From positions 2,085,001-2,149,000 of the forward strand of contig NZ_LR027382.1 of assembly GCF_900604385.1 (NCBI RefSeq): 64,000 nucleotides of DNA, given 5' to 3'. Positions within the stretch are counted from its first letter, which is position 1. Every line of letters starts with the position of its first letter. This DNA is from Alistipes megaguti (GTDB lineage: Bacteria; Bacteroidota; Bacteroidia; Bacteroidales; Rikenellaceae). This document shows positions 42,304 through 50,364 of this stretch, piece by piece. The notes beneath the pieces are model-generated. The model saw only the letters and a program-made list of their open reading frames with translations. It had not been told where the DNA came from and did not search any database. A program made the position numbers and the translations under genes.

Positions 42304-42632
42304 TTTTTCAGGGTATTTTCTCACATCCCAAGCCGTTTTTTCTATCATATACGACTCTTCTTTTTTACAAAATCCTTGCTTTTACCGGCAGGTCATTCTT
42401 TACTCTTTTCGTCGGCGAATGTAGGACGAAGCGCATAATCGCCAAGCCGCATTGCATTCGGATGACGAAAACAGACTGTTACACGGTCGGTTTTCTATCC
42501 GGGTTTGGCTTATGATGCCACAGCTTCATCCTCTGGCTGCCTCAAAAAGCTGAAAACAAACCTGCACGGCAAACGAAAGCAGGGAAAAAGAAAAATCAGC
42601 ATGATAGTTCAACCAATTAAAAGTAAACAAGT
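42304..42632. promoter_or_regulatory. Intergenic leader module C
   Basis: About 330 bases without a gene. It ends in a hairpin CCTGC...GCAGG directly followed by GAAAAAGAAAAATC and the motif CAACCAATTAAA before the start at 42633. CAACCAATTAAA also precedes parB. No minus-strand -7 box was seen in this copy. Confidence 0.4.
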
Positions 42633-42857
42633 ATGGTAGAAGAAATTAGACAAGACGACAAAGTGATATTATCGAGCGAAGACGGTTTTTCCGTCCCTAT
42701 GATTTTCAACAACCTTTGTGGAAAGAATTTCATTGGCAAAGAATACAAGGACTATATCAGGCATATAGCCTTTGAGGAAATGGGACTTAAGCCGGGCATC
42801 GTGTCCCATTATCGGGACGGTGTTCTATATAAGAACGGCACAATCCCGGAACTTTGA
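42633..42857 (+). CDS. Small accessory protein, 74 residues
   Basis: MVEEIRQDDKVILSSEDGFS then VPMIFNNLCGKNFIGKEYKD and YRDGVLYKNGTIPEL. Soluble, no known domain. First gene after leader C, 47 bases before the next forward gene. The leader type it shares with parB and other accessory genes suggests common regulation. Confidence 0.6.
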   Translation: MVEEIRQDDKVILSSEDGFSVPMIFNNLCGKNFIGKEYKDYIRHIAFEEMGLKPGIVSHYRDGVLYKNGTIPEL

Positions 42858-42904
42858 ACAGGTAAACCAAAATAGGAACAGCAAAAATCAAAATTTATAC
42901 AAAT

Positions 42905-43537
42905 ATGGAAACAACAACTATTCATCCGGCAGAAGCCTATCTCCGAAACGAGCAGAATTCCACCTCTTTATATGTAAGGATTGCAGGACAACGTAGGCGA
43001 TTATTCATCAACCGCAATGAAAACGTCATCGGCATTATTGCGCCAAGAAAACGAAAAAGCGGGTACATCTTCACGGATTGGGCAAGCATTGAGAAGATAT
43101 ACTATCCGTCATCCTCTCCCGAAGATGCAGCGGACATAGGAAAGAAACAGGTCTTGAAATACCAGAAACTTGCCCGACTTGCCACGCATACGAATGATTG
43201 GCTTCGCAAAATCGCTAATGCCGATTTGGATAAATCCCTCTACGAGAACCGCATCACGACCGGCACACGCATCGACGGCAAGTGTATCGGACTTGCCACC
43301 ATCGAGAAGTATTGCAGCAGTTGGGATATGGCTCGTTTCAGAACGGCACTGAAGCAAGGCGAAAAGTTTTCCACCGGACGCTTCGACTTTTGTGGCTATG
43401 ACGGTACGTTATGGTGTGAGCCACGCGAAAATGGAGATATGGCGGCTGGATTCAGCAAAGAATACAGGAATTGTGGCAACGGCTACTATTATCTGCTTAT
43501 CAACGATGAATACATGATAGGCTATGACATAGACTGA
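42905..43537 (+). CDS. Hypothetical accessory protein, 210 residues
   Basis: METTTIHPAEAYLRNEQNST, a beta-rich start (LYVRIAGQRRRLFINRNENV) and a basic helical middle (KKQVLKYQKLARLATHTNDW LRKIAN). The C-terminal part is aromatic (YRNCGNGYYYLLINDEYMIG). No signal peptide. Not recognised. Followed by a hairpin terminator at 43550. Confidence 0.65.
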   Translation: METTTIHPAEAYLRNEQNSTSLYVRIAGQRRRLFINRNENVIGIIAPRKRKSGYIFTDWASIEKIYYPSSSPEDAADIGKKQVLKYQKLARLATHTNDWLRKIANADLDKSLYENRITTGTRIDGKCIGLATIEKYCSSWDMARFRTALKQGEKFSTGRFDFCGYDGTLWCEPRENGDMAAGFSKEYRNCGNGYYYLLINDEYMIGYDID

Positions 43538-43549
43538 GTTATATGCAAG

Positions 43550-43580
43550 ACCGTATCGGGCAAAGTCTCGGTACGGTTTG
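43550..43580 (+). terminator. Hairpin terminator
   Basis: ACCGTA (43550-43555) pairs with TACGGT (43572-43577) around an imperfectly paired loop, then TTGTTG. Moderate strength. Confidence 0.55.
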
Positions 43581-44137
43581 TTGTTCCGATCGACCAACGG
43601 CCTTTTATAAAATTCCTTTCTCCCTCATATAGCCTTACATCCTGCGGCCAGTTTGCTTCAAGCAGCCTCACGCATTTTGTGTAACACGTTACATAAAGTG
43701 CGTGAAGCCCCTTTTTGCAAAAGGACGGACACGGACAGACTTGGCATTACAGGGGGCGGGATAAATCCTGCCCTCTGTAGTCCCAAGACAGTCCATCGGA
43801 AAGTCCGTCCCGGCTGGCCGCCTCACTCTTTTATTCATAAATCTTTCCTTTTCTAACGGATTCCCATTAAACCCAAGTCCGCTGCCGTGCGACCTACGGA
43901 ACAGAATTTTCCGCAAAGGTAACCGGCGGCTCCAATCCTGCCAATGCCGGCATACTGCCGCAAATGACACGTAAAAATCTTCCTCTCCGCTGTCGAGCGT
44001 ATTTTTCCGGATCAGCCTTGTCCGATTGTTCCCCGCCACCTTCTGAAAGCAGAAAAATCTTCCCGGCGGTCGCAAACAGACCGAACAAAGGGAAATAGTA
44101 ATCTTGATTCATGAGTATTACAAAAACAATAATAAGT
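43581..44137. promoter_or_regulatory. Intergenic leader module D
   Basis: About 560 bases without a gene. It holds a long hairpin (43668-43705, separate entry), a minus-strand -7 box TACCTTTG (43921-43914), and near the next gene a hairpin GGTC...GACC followed by GAACAAAGGGAAATAG. Frames on either strand show no family resemblance. Confidence 0.45.
43668..43705. repeat. Long near-perfect palindrome
   Basis: The arm 43668-43685 pairs with 43688-43705 over up to 18 positions, two of them G-U type, around a centre TGTAACACGTTACA. It is followed by CCCCTTTTTGC. It could be a terminator, an RNA element or a protein or recombination site. Confidence 0.65.
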
Positions 44138-44441
44138 ATGGAAATATTAAAAATAGTAATTCCCAAGTGGAATATAGCGGAAATTACTGGCTATGACCCG
44201 ATGACAACCTTTTGGCAGGACTTCTCTATGGCAGACAAGTTCGGGAATGAAGCCATAGCTGACACATACAGAAAGGTTAAGGCAGAATGGAAAGATAACT
44301 ACAAGCATTGGACAGAGCTGTGCCTTGTACTTAATCACAAAATTTGGCAATGGCACGAGCGGGACAACCAGAAAGCCACGCTCTATGACCGCCGAATGGC
44401 CAGACGAGCTGCAGGAGTATTACTTTCAAATAACGGATTAA
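44138..44441 (+). pseudogene. Accessory gene with one-base insertion near 44390
   Basis: Starts MEILKIVIPKWNIAEITGYD, PMTTFWQDFSMADKFGNEAI, a conserved family of about 100 residues in Bacteroidales elements. After LYD the frame is lost: reading continues as RRMARRAAGVLLSNN, whereas the +1 frame gives EWPDELQEYYFQITD and a stop at 44439-44441, the usual family ending. Removing one C near 44390-44394 restores it. The ATG at 44138 is preferred over 44111. Function of the family is unknown. Confidence 0.7.
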
Positions 44442-44489
44442 AGCAATCGGTAGGACGGTGTGAAGTCTCCCCACTATAAACTCAAAACT

Positions 44490-44852
44490 ATGACCGCTCA
44501 AGAAAAGATACAAAAAGTAACGGAAATATCCCAAAGCAAAGGCTGGAGTATAAGTGTGGATGACAAAAATAAATCAAATATTCAGTTCGACTTCCAACGC
44601 TATACCAACTATGGGCAGGATTTTAATTTCAGTGCCGAAATGAAATGTGAGGACATTGATACCCTCATTGCTGACATGGAACAATATTTCGAGGGTTTTG
44701 ACCCGGATTACGAAGCCTATCTATGGATTGGAAATGATGGGCACGGTAAAAATGGCGCACCTTACCACATCAAGGACATTGTATCGGATATGGAGGAAGC
44801 GGAAAAACAAATACACGACTTGTTGGAAGCACTTGAGACAGAATTTATCTAA
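44490..44852 (+). CDS. Small acidic accessory protein, 120 residues
   Basis: Start at the ATG at 44490. MTAQEKIQKVTEISQSKGWS, ISVDDKNKSNIQFDFQRYTN and an acidic helical end (DIVSDMEEAEKQIHDLLEAL). Strongly negative overall. Not recognised. It lies before the parA control region, 48 bases after the frameshifted gene. Confidence 0.65.
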   Translation: MTAQEKIQKVTEISQSKGWSISVDDKNKSNIQFDFQRYTNYGQDFNFSAEMKCEDIDTLIADMEQYFEGFDPDYEAYLWIGNDGHGKNGAPYHIKDIVSDMEEAEKQIHDLLEALETEFI

Positions 44853-44916
44853 TGCGCATGATGATGATTTATAAGACTAATTCCAAAATGAGCTTATTTT
44901 GCTGTTATACAACAAA

Positions 44917-45099
44917 TACTAAATGTAGTATATACTAAGGTTAGTAAAGTAGGATATTAGGAAATATCCCATCAGAAATGATAGAATGCACTACATTTAG
45001 TCAATCAGTATTTTAGTATAGTAGTAGATGCTATAATACTAAAATATACAAAAGTAGTAAAATAGTATACACTAATAATAGTAAATACTAAAAATAGTA
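44917..45099. repeat. TAGTA/TACTA repeat region upstream of parA (possible centromere or operator)
   Basis: At least ten copies of TAGTA or TACTA lie in 183 bases. One block, TACTAAATGTAGTA (44917-44930), is an inverted repeat; its core ACTAAATGTAGT reappears reversed as ACTACATTTAGT (44990-45001). A small hairpin GGATATT/AATATCC is at 44952-44969. Placement just before parA fits a parS-like site and/or autoregulatory operator. Confidence 0.6.
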
Positions 45100-45100
45100 T

Positions 45101-45108
45101 TATCTTTG
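45101..45108 (+). promoter_or_regulatory. -7 box of parA
   Basis: TATCTTTG, directly after a TAGTAT repeat; transcription start is expected near 45114, about 19 bases before the ATG. Overlap with the repeats suggests repression by a Par protein. Confidence 0.65.
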
Positions 45109-45132
45109 TATCAGATATAAAGACACGAAATT

Positions 45133-45888
45133 ATGACAAAAATAATCGCAGTTTTGAACCACAAGGGCGGTGTCGGAAAGACAACTACCACCATCAATCT
45201 TGCTGCCGCATTGCAGCAGAAGAAAAAGCGTGTACTGCTCATCGACATGGACGGTCAGGCAAACCTCACGGAATCCTGCGGTCTCTCCATCGAAGAGGAA
45301 CGGACGGTGTACGGAGCGATGAAAGGCGAATATACCTTACCGGTATTCGAGTTGGAAAACGGTCTTTCCGTTGTACCGTCCTGCCTCGATTTGTCGGCGA
45401 CAGAATCCGAGCTTATCAACGAGCCGGGGCGGGAATTAATACTAAAAGGGCTGATTGCAAAATTGCTTGAAACCCGTAAATTCGACTATATCCTGATTGA
45501 CTGTCCGCCCTCGCTGGGTTTGCTGACACTGAACGCCCTCACATCGGCGGATTTCCTGATTATCCCGGTACAGGCGCAGTTCCTCGCCATGCGCGGAATG
45601 GCAAAGATTACAAATGTGGTCGGGATTGTCAAGGAACGTTTGAACCCAAACCTAAATATCGGCGGCATTGTCATCACCCAGTTTGACAAGCGCAAGACGC
45701 TCAACAAAAGTGTGGCGGAACTAATCAGCGAATCGTTCTGCGACAAGGTATTCAAGACCGTCATCCGGGACAATGTATCATTGGCCGAAGCTCCGATAAA
45801 AGGCATGAATATCTTTGAGTATAACAAGAACAGCAACGGGGCAAAGGACTACATGGAGTTAGCAAAAGAAGTGTTGAAATTAAAATAA
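45133..45888 (+). CDS. parA: ParA-type partition ATPase
   Basis: 251 residues. Deviant Walker A KGGVGKTT (11-18), Walker A' DMDGQAN, Walker B ILIDCPPSLG and the C-terminal switch region. There is no N-terminal helix-turn-helix, so it is the short (type Ib or Soj-like) class. It moves or positions DNA with a centromere-binding partner. The next gene, eight bases on, is a small putative DNA-binding protein; parB follows after leader E. Stable maintenance of the element, integrated or circular, is the likely role. Confidence 0.9.
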   Translation: MTKIIAVLNHKGGVGKTTTTINLAAALQQKKKRVLLIDMDGQANLTESCGLSIEEERTVYGAMKGEYTLPVFELENGLSVVPSCLDLSATESELINEPGRELILKGLIAKLLETRKFDYILIDCPPSLGLLTLNALTSADFLIIPVQAQFLAMRGMAKITNVVGIVKERLNPNLNIGGIVITQFDKRKTLNKSVAELISESFCDKVFKTVIRDNVSLAEAPIKGMNIFEYNKNSNGAKDYMELAKEVLKLK

Positions 45889-45895
45889 AAACGAT

Positions 45896-46150
45896 ATGGG
45901 CAAAAGTGATTCATTGAAAAACGGCATGAGAAGCGGACTGGACGGCTTGCTGTCATCCACCGGGAAGTCCACGCAAAAGAAAGAACCTGCACCGGTCAAA
46001 ACGGAAAAAGAGCCTGCTGTACATTGCAACTTTGTCATAAACAAAAGTATTCATACCCGGATGAAGTACCTCGCCATCGAAAAGAATATGTCTCTACGGG
46101 ACATCGTGAACGAGGCGATGAAAGAGTATTTGGAAAAGCACGAGAAATAA
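45896..46150 (+). CDS. Small putative ribbon-helix-helix partner of ParA
   Basis: 84 residues. A basic, disordered N-terminal half (GKSTQKKEPAPVKTEKEPAV) precedes HCNFVINKSIHTRMKYLAIE and KNMSLRDIVNEAMKEYLEKH, a strand-helix-helix typical of RHH proteins. Directly follows parA. I infer binding to the TAGTA repeat region upstream; the family assignment rests on pattern only. Confidence 0.7.
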   Translation: MGKSDSLKNGMRSGLDGLLSSTGKSTQKKEPAPVKTEKEPAVHCNFVINKSIHTRMKYLAIEKNMSLRDIVNEAMKEYLEKHEK

Positions 46151-46581
46151 CCGGTACGGCGGTTGTAGTCCCCATCCGATATACCTTTTATAGCATACCG
46201 CTATCTTATGGGCACGTCCACAAGGTAGCGTTTTTCCTGTTTATACCCTCCTGGGTGTTCTCCTGTTCTATTACCTCTTATAACCGCATGGTTGTATTAC
46301 TTTTTTATTTATTCCACTTGCCGCTTGTCCGGCCTCGTTCCTGCCATCGCCGGTTGGTTTTCCAGACGCAAATTTGGACTGCCGCGCTTGATTTCACCGC
46401 TTTGAAGTGCATTTCTCGTAAAATTCTTCCTTCCTGCGAAAGAGTAATTTTCCGGAAAAAGCGTTGAAAATAGCTTGTTCGTCAGTCCCTTGAAGCATCT
46501 GTAAATCCCAAGCGGTTCAGGCAGAGAAAAGAACCGAAAAAAGGGAAAATAAAAAAATCAAATATCAACCAATTAAATTTT
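46151..46581. promoter_or_regulatory. Intergenic leader module E (before parB)
   Basis: About 430 bases without a gene. A CAAATTTG box (46369-46376) sits where other copies have the minus-strand -7 box, with one mismatch. Then CTTCCTTCCTGCGAAAGAGT AATTT, shared with module F, and a hairpin CGGTTC...GAACCG followed by AAAAAAGGGAAAATAAAAAA. CAACCAATTAAA lies just before the start, as in module C. Confidence 0.5.
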
Positions 46582-48315
46582 ATGATTATGGCAACAACAG
46601 CAGTTCAAGCAGTAGAGAAGAACATCACATCGGTAGCATTGGCAGACATTCAGCCGAGTAACTACAACCCACGTAAGAACTTTGACGAGACAAGCCTTGC
46701 GGAACTTGCCGAGAGCATCCGTCAGCAGGGAGTGCTTCAGCCTATCGGTGTGCGCCCTATTGCGGACAACCGTTTCGAGATTGTATTCGGAGAACGCAGA
46801 TACCGTGCTTCCCTCATGGCTGAATTGGCGGAAATTCCGGCTATCGTCATGGAAATTTCAGACGAGACAGCCGAGGAAATGGCGATTACCGAGAACCTGC
46901 AGCGTAAGGATGTGACCCCGATTGAGGAAGCCAACGCCTACCAAAAGCTCATAGACAGCGGTCGCCACGATGTACAGTCCTTGACCGTGCAGTTCGGCAA
47001 GACGGAGGCATATATCCGTACACGACTTAAATTCGTTTCCTTGATACCCGAAATCGCTTTGCTGTTGGAGCAGGACGAAATCACAATCAGCGTGGCAAGT
47101 GAAATCTGCCGTTATGGGGAAGAGATACAGCGTGAGGTGTACGACCAACATCTGAAAGAGGGGGTGCAGTACAATAGTTGGCGAGGCATGAAAGCTTCCG
47201 AGGTGGCACAAAGCATCGAACGGCAATACACCGCAGACCTCAATCGCTATTCATTCGACAAAACCCTTTGTCTTTCATGCCCTCACAATACCAATAATAT
47301 GATGTTGTTCTGTGAGGGTGGTTGCGGAAATTGCGCCAACCGCGCTTGCTTGGTGGAAATGAACACATCGCACCTTACCGAAAAGGCTATGCGGCTCATG
47401 GAACAGCACCCTGCCGTTCCCCTCTGCCACGAAAGCTACAATTACAATGAAGCTGTCATCGACCGACTTACCGCTATGGGCTACGAAGTGGAAAGCCTTA
47501 AAACCTATGCAACGAAATACCCCGAAAGCCCCCAAGCACCTCAAAAAGAGGATTATGATACCACCGAGGAATACGAGGATGCAGAAAAGGATTACGGGCA
47601 GGAATTGAACGGTTACACCGAAAAATGCGAAGCAATCCGCACCCGAAGCGAAGCAGGAGAAATCTCCCTCTATCTCCGTATTGAGAGCAACGACATTACA
47701 CTGTGCTATGTTGCAAATACCGCTACCACCGTAAACGGTACAGCAACCGAAATGCCGCTTTCACCTATCGAGAAGTTGGAAAAGCAGGACAAACGCAACA
47801 AGGAGATTGCCCTCGAAAAGACCGTTGAAGACACCAAAAAGCGGATTTTAGAGGTCGATATGTCAGAGCGCAAATTTGGACAGGACGAGGAGAAAATGGT
47901 GTATTTCTTCCTGCTCTCCTCACTCCGCAAAGAGCATTTCAATGAGGTGGGAATTGAAGATAAAGGTTCTTATTACTACCTTACGAGCGAGGACAAAATG
48001 CGCATCATCGAGAACCTTACCGCCAAGCAGAAAGCCGTTATCCGCAGGGATTATCTGATTGCCAATTTCAAGGACGCATTCGGTAACAACGCCACAGCCT
48101 CCCTGTTGCTTGGCTTCGCCCAAAAGCATATGCCCGAAGAACTTGCCAATATCCAAGACGGATATAATGAAGTGTACGAAAAGCGGCACCAACGCATTAA
48201 GGAAAAAAAAGCCGCTTTGCAGGAACAAGCCACGCAGGAAGCGGAACAACCCGATGAACCGCAACCCGAAGCGGAAGCACAGACCGAACCGCAAACGGAA
48301 GAAATAGCTGCCTGA
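46582..48315 (+). CDS. parB: ParB/RepB/Spo0J-family protein
   Basis: 577 residues. ParB N-terminal domain with IQPSNYNPRKNFDETSLAEL and the CTP-binding GERRYRASLMAEL, then a helix-turn-helix region (about 105-165, YQKLIDSGRHDVQSLTVQFG). A cysteine cluster (CLSCPHNTNNMMLFCEGGCG NC) follows, and a long C-terminal region ends in a Gln/Glu-rich tail. The extra length is usual for ParB proteins of Bacteroidales elements. The start may be the ATG two codons later (46588). It is separated from parA by the small partner gene and leader E. Confidence 0.85.
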   Translation: MIMATTAVQAVEKNITSVALADIQPSNYNPRKNFDETSLAELAESIRQQGVLQPIGVRPIADNRFEIVFGERRYRASLMAELAEIPAIVMEISDETAEEMAITENLQRKDVTPIEEANAYQKLIDSGRHDVQSLTVQFGKTEAYIRTRLKFVSLIPEIALLLEQDEITISVASEICRYGEEIQREVYDQHLKEGVQYNSWRGMKASEVAQSIERQYTADLNRYSFDKTLCLSCPHNTNNMMLFCEGGCGNCANRACLVEMNTSHLTEKAMRLMEQHPAVPLCHESYNYNEAVIDRLTAMGYEVESLKTYATKYPESPQAPQKEDYDTTEEYEDAEKDYGQELNGYTEKCEAIRTRSEAGEISLYLRIESNDITLCYVANTATTVNGTATEMPLSPIEKLEKQDKRNKEIALEKTVEDTKKRILEVDMSERKFGQDEEKMVYFFLLSSLRKEHFNEVGIEDKGSYYYLTSEDKMRIIENLTAKQKAVIRRDYLIANFKDAFGNNATASLLLGFAQKHMPEELANIQDGYNEVYEKRHQRIKEKKAALQEQATQEAEQPDEPQPEAEAQTEPQTEEIAA

Positions 48316-48755
48316 CAAATGTTGTTGTCATAACGAATAGGGGGGGGAAATCCGCCCTCTATTCATTTTTGTATGCTCCGGACAAAGGACCCAAGTACCT
48401 CTTTTAACTTTCTGACGAACCCGTCACCACCCACCCTTCCTCCATTCATAGCTTTCGTTTCCTCTCTTTTTTACCATTTTCAACTTCCCTTTTATAGCGT
48501 TTCCCCAGCTTCATTCCCTGTCAGCCCCGGTTTGGTTTTATCAGATGCAAAGGTCGGCCGTCGCGCTTGATCCGGCGGCTTGAAATGTATTTCCTGCAAA
48601 TTCTTCCTTCCCTCAGAAAGAGTAATTGGCAGGAAAAGCCTCCCGTATGAAGCTGTACCGACAACCGTTTACCGCATCTATAAAATCCCAAAGCGGTTCC
48701 GACAGAAAGGAATCGAACGGAGGGAATAAAAAACAAATCATTAAAATTCAAGATT
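48316..48755. promoter_or_regulatory. Intergenic leader module F
   Basis: About 440 bases without a gene. CAAAGGTC (48548-48555) is in the place of the minus-strand -7 box. The stretch CTTCCTTCCCTCAGAAAGAG TAATT matches module E, and a hairpin CGGTTCC...GGAATCG is followed by AACGGAGGGAATAAAAAAC. Modules E and F are clearly related by descent. Confidence 0.5.
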
Positions 48756-49031
48756 ATGGACAACATCAAGGAAAGCAAGGAGTACCAGCTCGCCAAAGAC
48801 TGGGAAAGAGCAGTGAACGATTACGGCTTCAATCCCAAACGGTTTGCAGCCGCTATCCCCGAAATGCACCCCACGCTGCAGCAAAGCCTTTACAGGTTGG
48901 TAAAGGAGTGTATCGTGGTCATGGCAGACGAGACACGCAATTACGATGACCGCAACCGTGCATCGCACGAAGAAGCGAAGTGTATCATGGAATACCTCAA
49001 GGCAAACGGGAGACATATCCCATTAAGATAA
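48756..49031 (+). CDS. Small accessory protein, 91 residues
   Basis: MDNIKESKEYQLAKDWERAV, NDYGFNPKRFAAAIPEMHPT and LQQSLYRLVKECIVVMADET. Helical and soluble, unrecognised. First of three short genes under leader F, seven bases before the next. The region downstream of parB on such elements usually carries small accessory genes. Confidence 0.65.
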   Translation: MDNIKESKEYQLAKDWERAVNDYGFNPKRFAAAIPEMHPTLQQSLYRLVKECIVVMADETRNYDDRNRASHEEAKCIMEYLKANGRHIPLR

Positions 49032-49038
49032 CAGGCGT

Positions 49039-49311
49039 ATGAAAACGAAAGAACTACAATTTGACGGCAATATCTACATCTGCCGTATCGTGAAATCCAA
49101 CGAAGGTGAAGAACTACTTATCGGCTCTACCGCTCTGCTCGATGCACTTCATCCGGGCAGTTTCGAGGACGAGAGCGAAGGTTTTGCAAGTAAGGAAGCC
49201 GAACAAATATATGACGAGGTTTTCTTTTTCGCCGATGCGAAGACCCTCAAATTACCGGACGATGAACTCATCACGGAATTAAAAGAGGATAACCCCGAAT
49301 GGTTCAACTAA
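49039..49311 (+). CDS. Small accessory protein, 90 residues
   Basis: MKTKELQFDGNIYICRIVKS then NEGEELLIGSTALLDALHPG and an acidic end (ELKEDNPEWFN). Soluble, acidic, no known domain. Tight spacing with the previous gene indicates one transcript. Confidence 0.6.
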   Translation: MKTKELQFDGNIYICRIVKSNEGEELLIGSTALLDALHPGSFEDESEGFASKEAEQIYDEVFFFADAKTLKLPDDELITELKEDNPEWFN

Positions 49312-49344
49312 CATAAATCAATAATCATATTAAAAATCAAAGTT

Positions 49345-49725
49345 ATGGATAAAGAGTATGTAATGCACATCGCACAGACCATCAAAGAACAATTACTGTC
49401 ATTTACCCCCATACCCGTCTTTATGTCGTGGGGAGTCAGCGAATTTGTCGCTACGGTATTCCAAGAATTACCGGCACTGCGGCTGAAAGTAAACGGACGG
49501 TTACACGCCGGATATGTCGTTATCGCTCTCAACGGCTCTGATTACTACGAGGTCTATCTACTGAAAGAAGATGATAGCAATGCAAAGTGTGTCAATGAAG
49601 AAGTCTGCTTCGACGAACTGGGCGATGTTATCGACCGGGCTATCGAAAGCGGTACAGACAAGGAGGAATACGATAAATTCTGCGACCGGCAACTTGCCGA
49701 ACTTTTAAGCGGTACACGAGCTTAA
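49345..49725 (+). CDS. Small accessory protein, 126 residues
   Basis: MDKEYVMHIAQTIKEQLLSF, TPIPVFMSWGVSEFVATVFQ and LKVNGRLHAGYVVIALNGSD; an alpha/beta protein with an acidic C-terminal third. The family is unknown to me but occurs in similar elements. A strong terminator follows 18 bases later, closing the parB-downstream unit. Confidence 0.65.
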   Translation: MDKEYVMHIAQTIKEQLLSFTPIPVFMSWGVSEFVATVFQELPALRLKVNGRLHAGYVVIALNGSDYYEVYLLKEDDSNAKCVNEEVCFDELGDVIDRAIESGTDKEEYDKFCDRQLAELLSGTRA

Positions 49726-49743
49726 ATAAGCGAACTACCATAT

Positions 49744-49785
49744 AAATAACACTGCCCCCATTTTCACGCGGGCAGTGTTATTTGT
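49744..49785. terminator. Strong terminator after the accessory genes
   Basis: AAATAACACTGCCC (49744-49757) pairs perfectly with GGGCAGTGTTATTT (49770-49783). It probably works in both directions, also for the decayed gene at 49828. Confidence 0.85.
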
Positions 49786-49827
49786 ATGAGGTTGGATGCG
49801 TCCAAGCCGCAATATCCTATTATAAAC

Positions 49828-50260
49828 TTACTTTTGAAATTCTTGTTCCACTTTTACCGTTACATACATCTGGTTACGGCTTGTGGGATTGTCCGGCTCC
49901 GTCATTTCCAATACCCCTGCACCAATCATCGGATTGATATAGACCTCCATAAGATTTTCCCTATCTTTCAATCCTAAATGTTGCAAAATATCAGATAGGG
50001 ATTGCGGCTCAACACAGAACTCCAAGATTTGCTCTTTTCTCAAATCCTGCTTGCGAGGTTTTCTTGTCGGGTTTTCATCCCTAACTGCAAGGTCAGCACA
50101 ACATAGTCCGGACGTGTTTCCTCGGCTACAGTAGGAAGCGGCCAACCCAAAGACTGCCAACCGCTCACAATCTTATCCACACCGCTACCGGCTTTCTCGG
50201 CACGCCCCAGACACATGAACATCTAAGTGAGTAGATTGGCAGCAAAGCGAGTGCAGGAAA
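49828..50260 (-). pseudogene. Decayed C-terminal part of an AlbA_2/RecG-like regulator
   Basis: Only the C-terminal third of a DNA-binding regulator with an AlbA_2-type architecture is left: FAANLLT, then a TAG (50225-50223, replacing an expected CAG) before MFMCLGRAEKAGSGVDKIVS and PDYVVLTLQL. A frameshift near 50075-50095 then leads to PTRKPRKQDLRKEQILEFC and SDILQHLGLKDRENLMEVYI NPMIG. With a nonsense codon, a frameshift and no N-terminus it is a pseudogene, probably left when the neighbouring nuclease gene or the element boundary was acquired. Confidence 0.7.
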
Positions 50261-50342
50261 CCGGAACGCTAAAAATACCGAATAAGACCCACACGGCACT
50301 ATAATATGTTGGCATTCTGCCCTGTATATCCCGTATTTTTCG

Positions 50343-50350
50343 TACCTTTG
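50343..50350 (+). promoter_or_regulatory. -7 box of the DUF1016 nuclease gene
   Basis: TACCTTTG fits TAnnTTTG; the start codon at 50365 is only about 9-15 bases beyond the expected transcription start. Confidence 0.6.
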
Positions 50351-50364
50351 CGGCACAAAAACGT

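Noticed and set aside
44917..45099. CRISPR array
   Set aside because: Repeats are only five to twelve bases, irregularly spaced, without spacers or cas genes.
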